A stretch of 53,201 nucleotides of DNA from Butyricicoccus sp. GTDB lineage: Bacteria; Bacillota; Clostridia; Oscillospirales; Butyricicoccaceae. Positions 51,540-53,201 of this stretch are shown piece by piece. The notes beneath the pieces were generated by a model. The model ran no database searches and was not told where the DNA came from. It worked only from the letters and a program-made list of their open reading frames with translations. The stretch lies in contig JAHHRO010000010.1 in NCBI GenBank assembly GCA_020025755.1, positions 1 through 53,201 on the forward strand, given 5' to 3'. Each line of letters opens with the position of its first letter. The stretch's first letter is position 1. Position numbers and translations under genes: made by a program.

Positions 51540-52124
51540 TTAAGAGCCTCGGTTTTTGAGCTGACAGATCCCCTGTGTCATCGTTCCCATGGGGCAATAG
51601 ACACACCATGAGCGCGGTTTATAGAGCAGCATTGTAATGAGTCCAAGCACAGTCGAGGTCAGCATAACGCTGTAAAAACCAAAGGCGAACTGCGCCACCC
51701 AAGGAGCGACTGCGGCTGTGCTTCCTGCCGCAAAGTGCCACGGGAGACGGAATGTCCAGAGCAGGGTAACGACCTCACGCAGTCCGGAAGCGTCCGCAAA
51801 CACCAAATAGGTTGCAAACAGCATATTGAAGAACATGACCATAAAGAAGGTCAGGAAGCCATAGCGAAACCATTTTTGTTTGAGGAATTTTGGTACGTCC
51901 TTCCCCCGTGACAGCTTGAATCTTGTACCCAGCAGCTCAAACAACTGTCCGCGTCCGCAGTAGCGGTTACAGTAGCTTTTGTTGCCCTTCACGATGGCAA
52001 TGATGAGTGGAATGAAAAAGCACAAAAGTCCCAGCCATGCAAACAAGATATTGAAAAATCCAAGGATCAAATAAGCGGCTGAGACGATCCAAAGATAATC
52101 ATACCATTTTTTCTGCTTCTTCAT
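51540..52124 (-). CDS. 4Fe-4S binding membrane protein (NapH/YccM-like)
   Basis: The ~194-residue protein has four membrane helices with two cytoplasmic Cys clusters: KSYCNRYCGRGQLFELLG after helix 2 and SWCVYCPMGTMTQGICQLK at the C-terminus. The Cys spacing of CNRYCGRGQ and CVYCPMGT matches NapH/CcoG-type electron-transfer proteins that pass electrons across the membrane. Its ATG overlaps the stop of the ferredoxin gene by one ATGA, so the two are translated together. I chose the ATG at 52124, behind GGAGAGGGAG. It probably feeds Hcp or another reductase; the donor is unknown. Confidence 0.85.
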   Translation of the reverse strand: MKKQKKWYDYLWIVSAAYLILGFFNILFAWLGLLCFFIPLIIAIVKGNKSYCNRYCGRGQLFELLGTRFKLSRGKDVPKFLKQKWFRYGFLTFFMVMFFNMLFATYLVFADASGLREVVTLLWTFRLPWHFAAGSTAAVAPWVAQFAFGFYSVMLTSTVLGLITMLLYKPRSWCVYCPMGTMTQGICQLKNRGS

Positions 52125-52318
52125 GCGTTCTCCCTCTCCATCATTGTAATCACGCTCGCCGGACATGCCTTAGCACACAAGCTGCATCCAATACATTTCT
52201 CTTTATCCACTCTGGCATAGATGCCGTCTGGTACGCTGATCGCTCCACGGGGACAAACCTTTGCACAGGCTCCGCAGGAGACGCACAGGCTCGTATCTAC
52301 CATTGCATAACGCTTCAT
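52121..52318 (-). CDS. 2[4Fe-4S] ferredoxin
   Basis: The 65-residue protein has two Cys motifs, SLCVSCGACAKVCPRG and KCIGCSLCAKACPASV, each C-x2-C-x2-C-x3-CP, the bacterial 2[4Fe-4S] type. The start at 52318 has GAGAGGTGG upstream. It overlaps the membrane Fe-S gene and probably serves as its electron partner. A palindrome (52375-52387) stands near -41.5 of its promoter, as in hcp but of different sequence. The longer frame to 52387 covers that regulatory region and is not used. Confidence 0.95.
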   Translation of the reverse strand: MKRYAMVDTSLCVSCGACAKVCPRGAISVPDGIYARVDKEKCIGCSLCAKACPASVITMMERENA

Positions 52319-52345
52319 CGTATCCACCTCTCTCAAATTTTTTTC

Positions 52346-52387
52346 AGTATAACAAAAGCGAGGTGTTCTTTTCTGTGACCGTGTCAC
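52346..52387 (-). promoter_or_regulatory. Ferredoxin operon promoter with palindromic activator site
   Basis: TATACT lies at 52346-52351 on the minus strand with no good -35 box. GTGAC-CGT-GTCAC (52375-52387) is a perfect palindrome centred about 42 bases upstream of the predicted start, again a class II activator position. Confidence 0.45.
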
Positions 52388-52417
52388 CTTGACAAAGGGA
52401 TTTTTTATCCTACACAG

Positions 52418-53151
52418 CCGAAAATATGGTCAGAAATCTGTAGGATTTTCATTTCCGCTAAATAAGATTTGCTTTGGAAAGCAGGGAAACGTGTCGCGGT
52501 CTCGCGACGGAGACACAAGGAATATAACCTTGCGGTTCTTATCCTTGTGAATCCAACACTCCCCCTCCATCAGATTTACCTTTCTGCCGCCGAAAGGGTG
52601 TGAAAGTATGACCTCCGCCACAGGCGGGATTTCAGCAGGTCGGATTCGTTCTGCTCCCTGCCCCAAGGGTGTGAATGTATGACCTCCGCCGCAGGGCGGG
52701 GCTTCTTCAGCCTTTTTACAAAATTGGTGTGGTGCACGTTTTTTACAGATAACCGCCAAGGTAAGTGTGGCACTTCTCTGACCAGCCCCTCCATGAACGC
52801 TCGCGTGAACACTGCCTATCTCCCAAAGAAACAGCAATGGACGTTCGAGCACAGACTGCCCACAGAAAGAATCCGCAGCATTGGAACAGTCCGACCAGTT
52901 CGCACACTGGTTGGCTCGTTCCGGATGCGGTAGAGCGGCAAATCACATGAACCACCTGAAGTCTTGCTGCTGAAACGGAAAAGCAGACGCCAGTCCTGTT
53001 TGTAAAGATAACGCACGAACAGGTTTTATCATTGCAGAAACAACAAGCACCAAAAGAGGCTTCCTAGATCCCGCCTGTGGCGGAGTTCATACTTTCACAC
53101 TCTATGGGGCATTGCCATTCTTAACCGGATGGAAGGGAAGGGCGGAATTCA
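52418..53151. repeat. Foldback repeat element, copy B (right arm shortened)
   Basis: This block resembles 26919-27706. Its left end (52489-52611) is identical to 26974-27096 over 123 bases, after which the interior diverges but keeps the same order: CCGCC-type hairpins after TATGACCTCC, the conserved AACAGCAATGGACGTTCGAG stretch, the large hairpin 52873-52930, and a right part with CCGCC and TTCATAC motifs in opposite orientation. The right arm stops after TTCATAAGG at about 53151, lacking the terminal hairpins present in copy A. It lies upstream of the ferredoxin gene. Frames inside it translate the repeats and are not supported as genes. Confidence 0.72.
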
Positions 53152-53171
53152 TAAGGGACTTACTGAATCAG

Positions 53172-53194
53172 AAAACACCCCAGTGGGGTGTTTT
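53172..53194. terminator. Hairpin with terminator features at the right edge
   Basis: AAAACACCCC-AGT-GGGGTGTTTT: ten-base arms with T-rich flanks in both directions. It may end a transcript coming from beyond the window. Confidence 0.6.
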
Positions 53195-53201
53195 CCAGTA
53201 A

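Overview
The window looks like chromosomal DNA of an anaerobic, spore-forming member of the Clostridia, probably a gut Oscillospirales or Lachnospirales relative. The reasons are an alpha/beta-type small acid-soluble spore protein, a hybrid cluster protein with a hemerythrin and ferredoxins, a flavodiiron protein, a tryptophanase, and many glycan and sugar uptake genes with AGGAGG-type ribosome sites. The species cannot be fixed from the sequence alone. I found no rRNA, tRNA, CRISPR array, phage or transposase gene. Most genes lie on the minus strand.

Layout. 1-858: end of a pyridoxamine-phosphate-oxidase-like gene and a GNAT acetyltransferase. 855-8955: a glycan locus with a CUT1 ABC importer, a DUF4838/GH20-like protein and a lone PTS IIC protein, facing a divergent ROK regulator with two perfect AT-rich palindromes between them. 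9036-13171: a large FAD/Fe-S oxidoreductase fused to an HdrD-like CCG module, an EamA transporter and an HxlR regulator. 14021-17000: a P2-type cation ATPase preceded by a well-formed attenuator with an Asp-rich leader peptide. 17079-21276: a fructokinase, a beta-mannosidase remnant and a secreted PL8 polysaccharide lyase. 21537-26639: MATE exporter, HdeD-like membrane protein, thioredoxin, thioredoxin reductase and a flavodiiron protein.

27752-42286 is a complete galactose system. MglBAC imports the sugar. GalK, GalT, GalE and GalM form the Leloir pathway. A sensor kinase, response regulator and sugar-binding lipoprotein form a likely three-part sensor. A LacI-type repressor shares the operator TTTTAGTAAAA with the galK promoter. 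42547-43890 holds two tandem small membrane proteins and the spore protein. 44272-48036 holds RidA, a tryptophanase-type lyase and a Na+-coupled amino acid transporter, which fit together because beta-elimination releases the aminoacrylate that RidA removes. 48130-49041 is an AT-rich pair of unknown genes. 49301-52318 is a nitrosative/oxidative stress set (hemerythrin, Hcp, membrane Fe-S protein, ferredoxin) with palindromes placed near -41.5 of two promoters.

Two things stand out. The first is the acidic leader peptide plus hairpin plus intrinsic terminator in front of the P-type ATPase, which resembles the logic of enterobacterial mgtL but is unrelated in sequence. The second is a family of ~0.7-0.8 kb non-coding foldback elements, present at 26919-27706 and 52418-53151, rich in hairpins and sharing 123 identical bases at their left ends.
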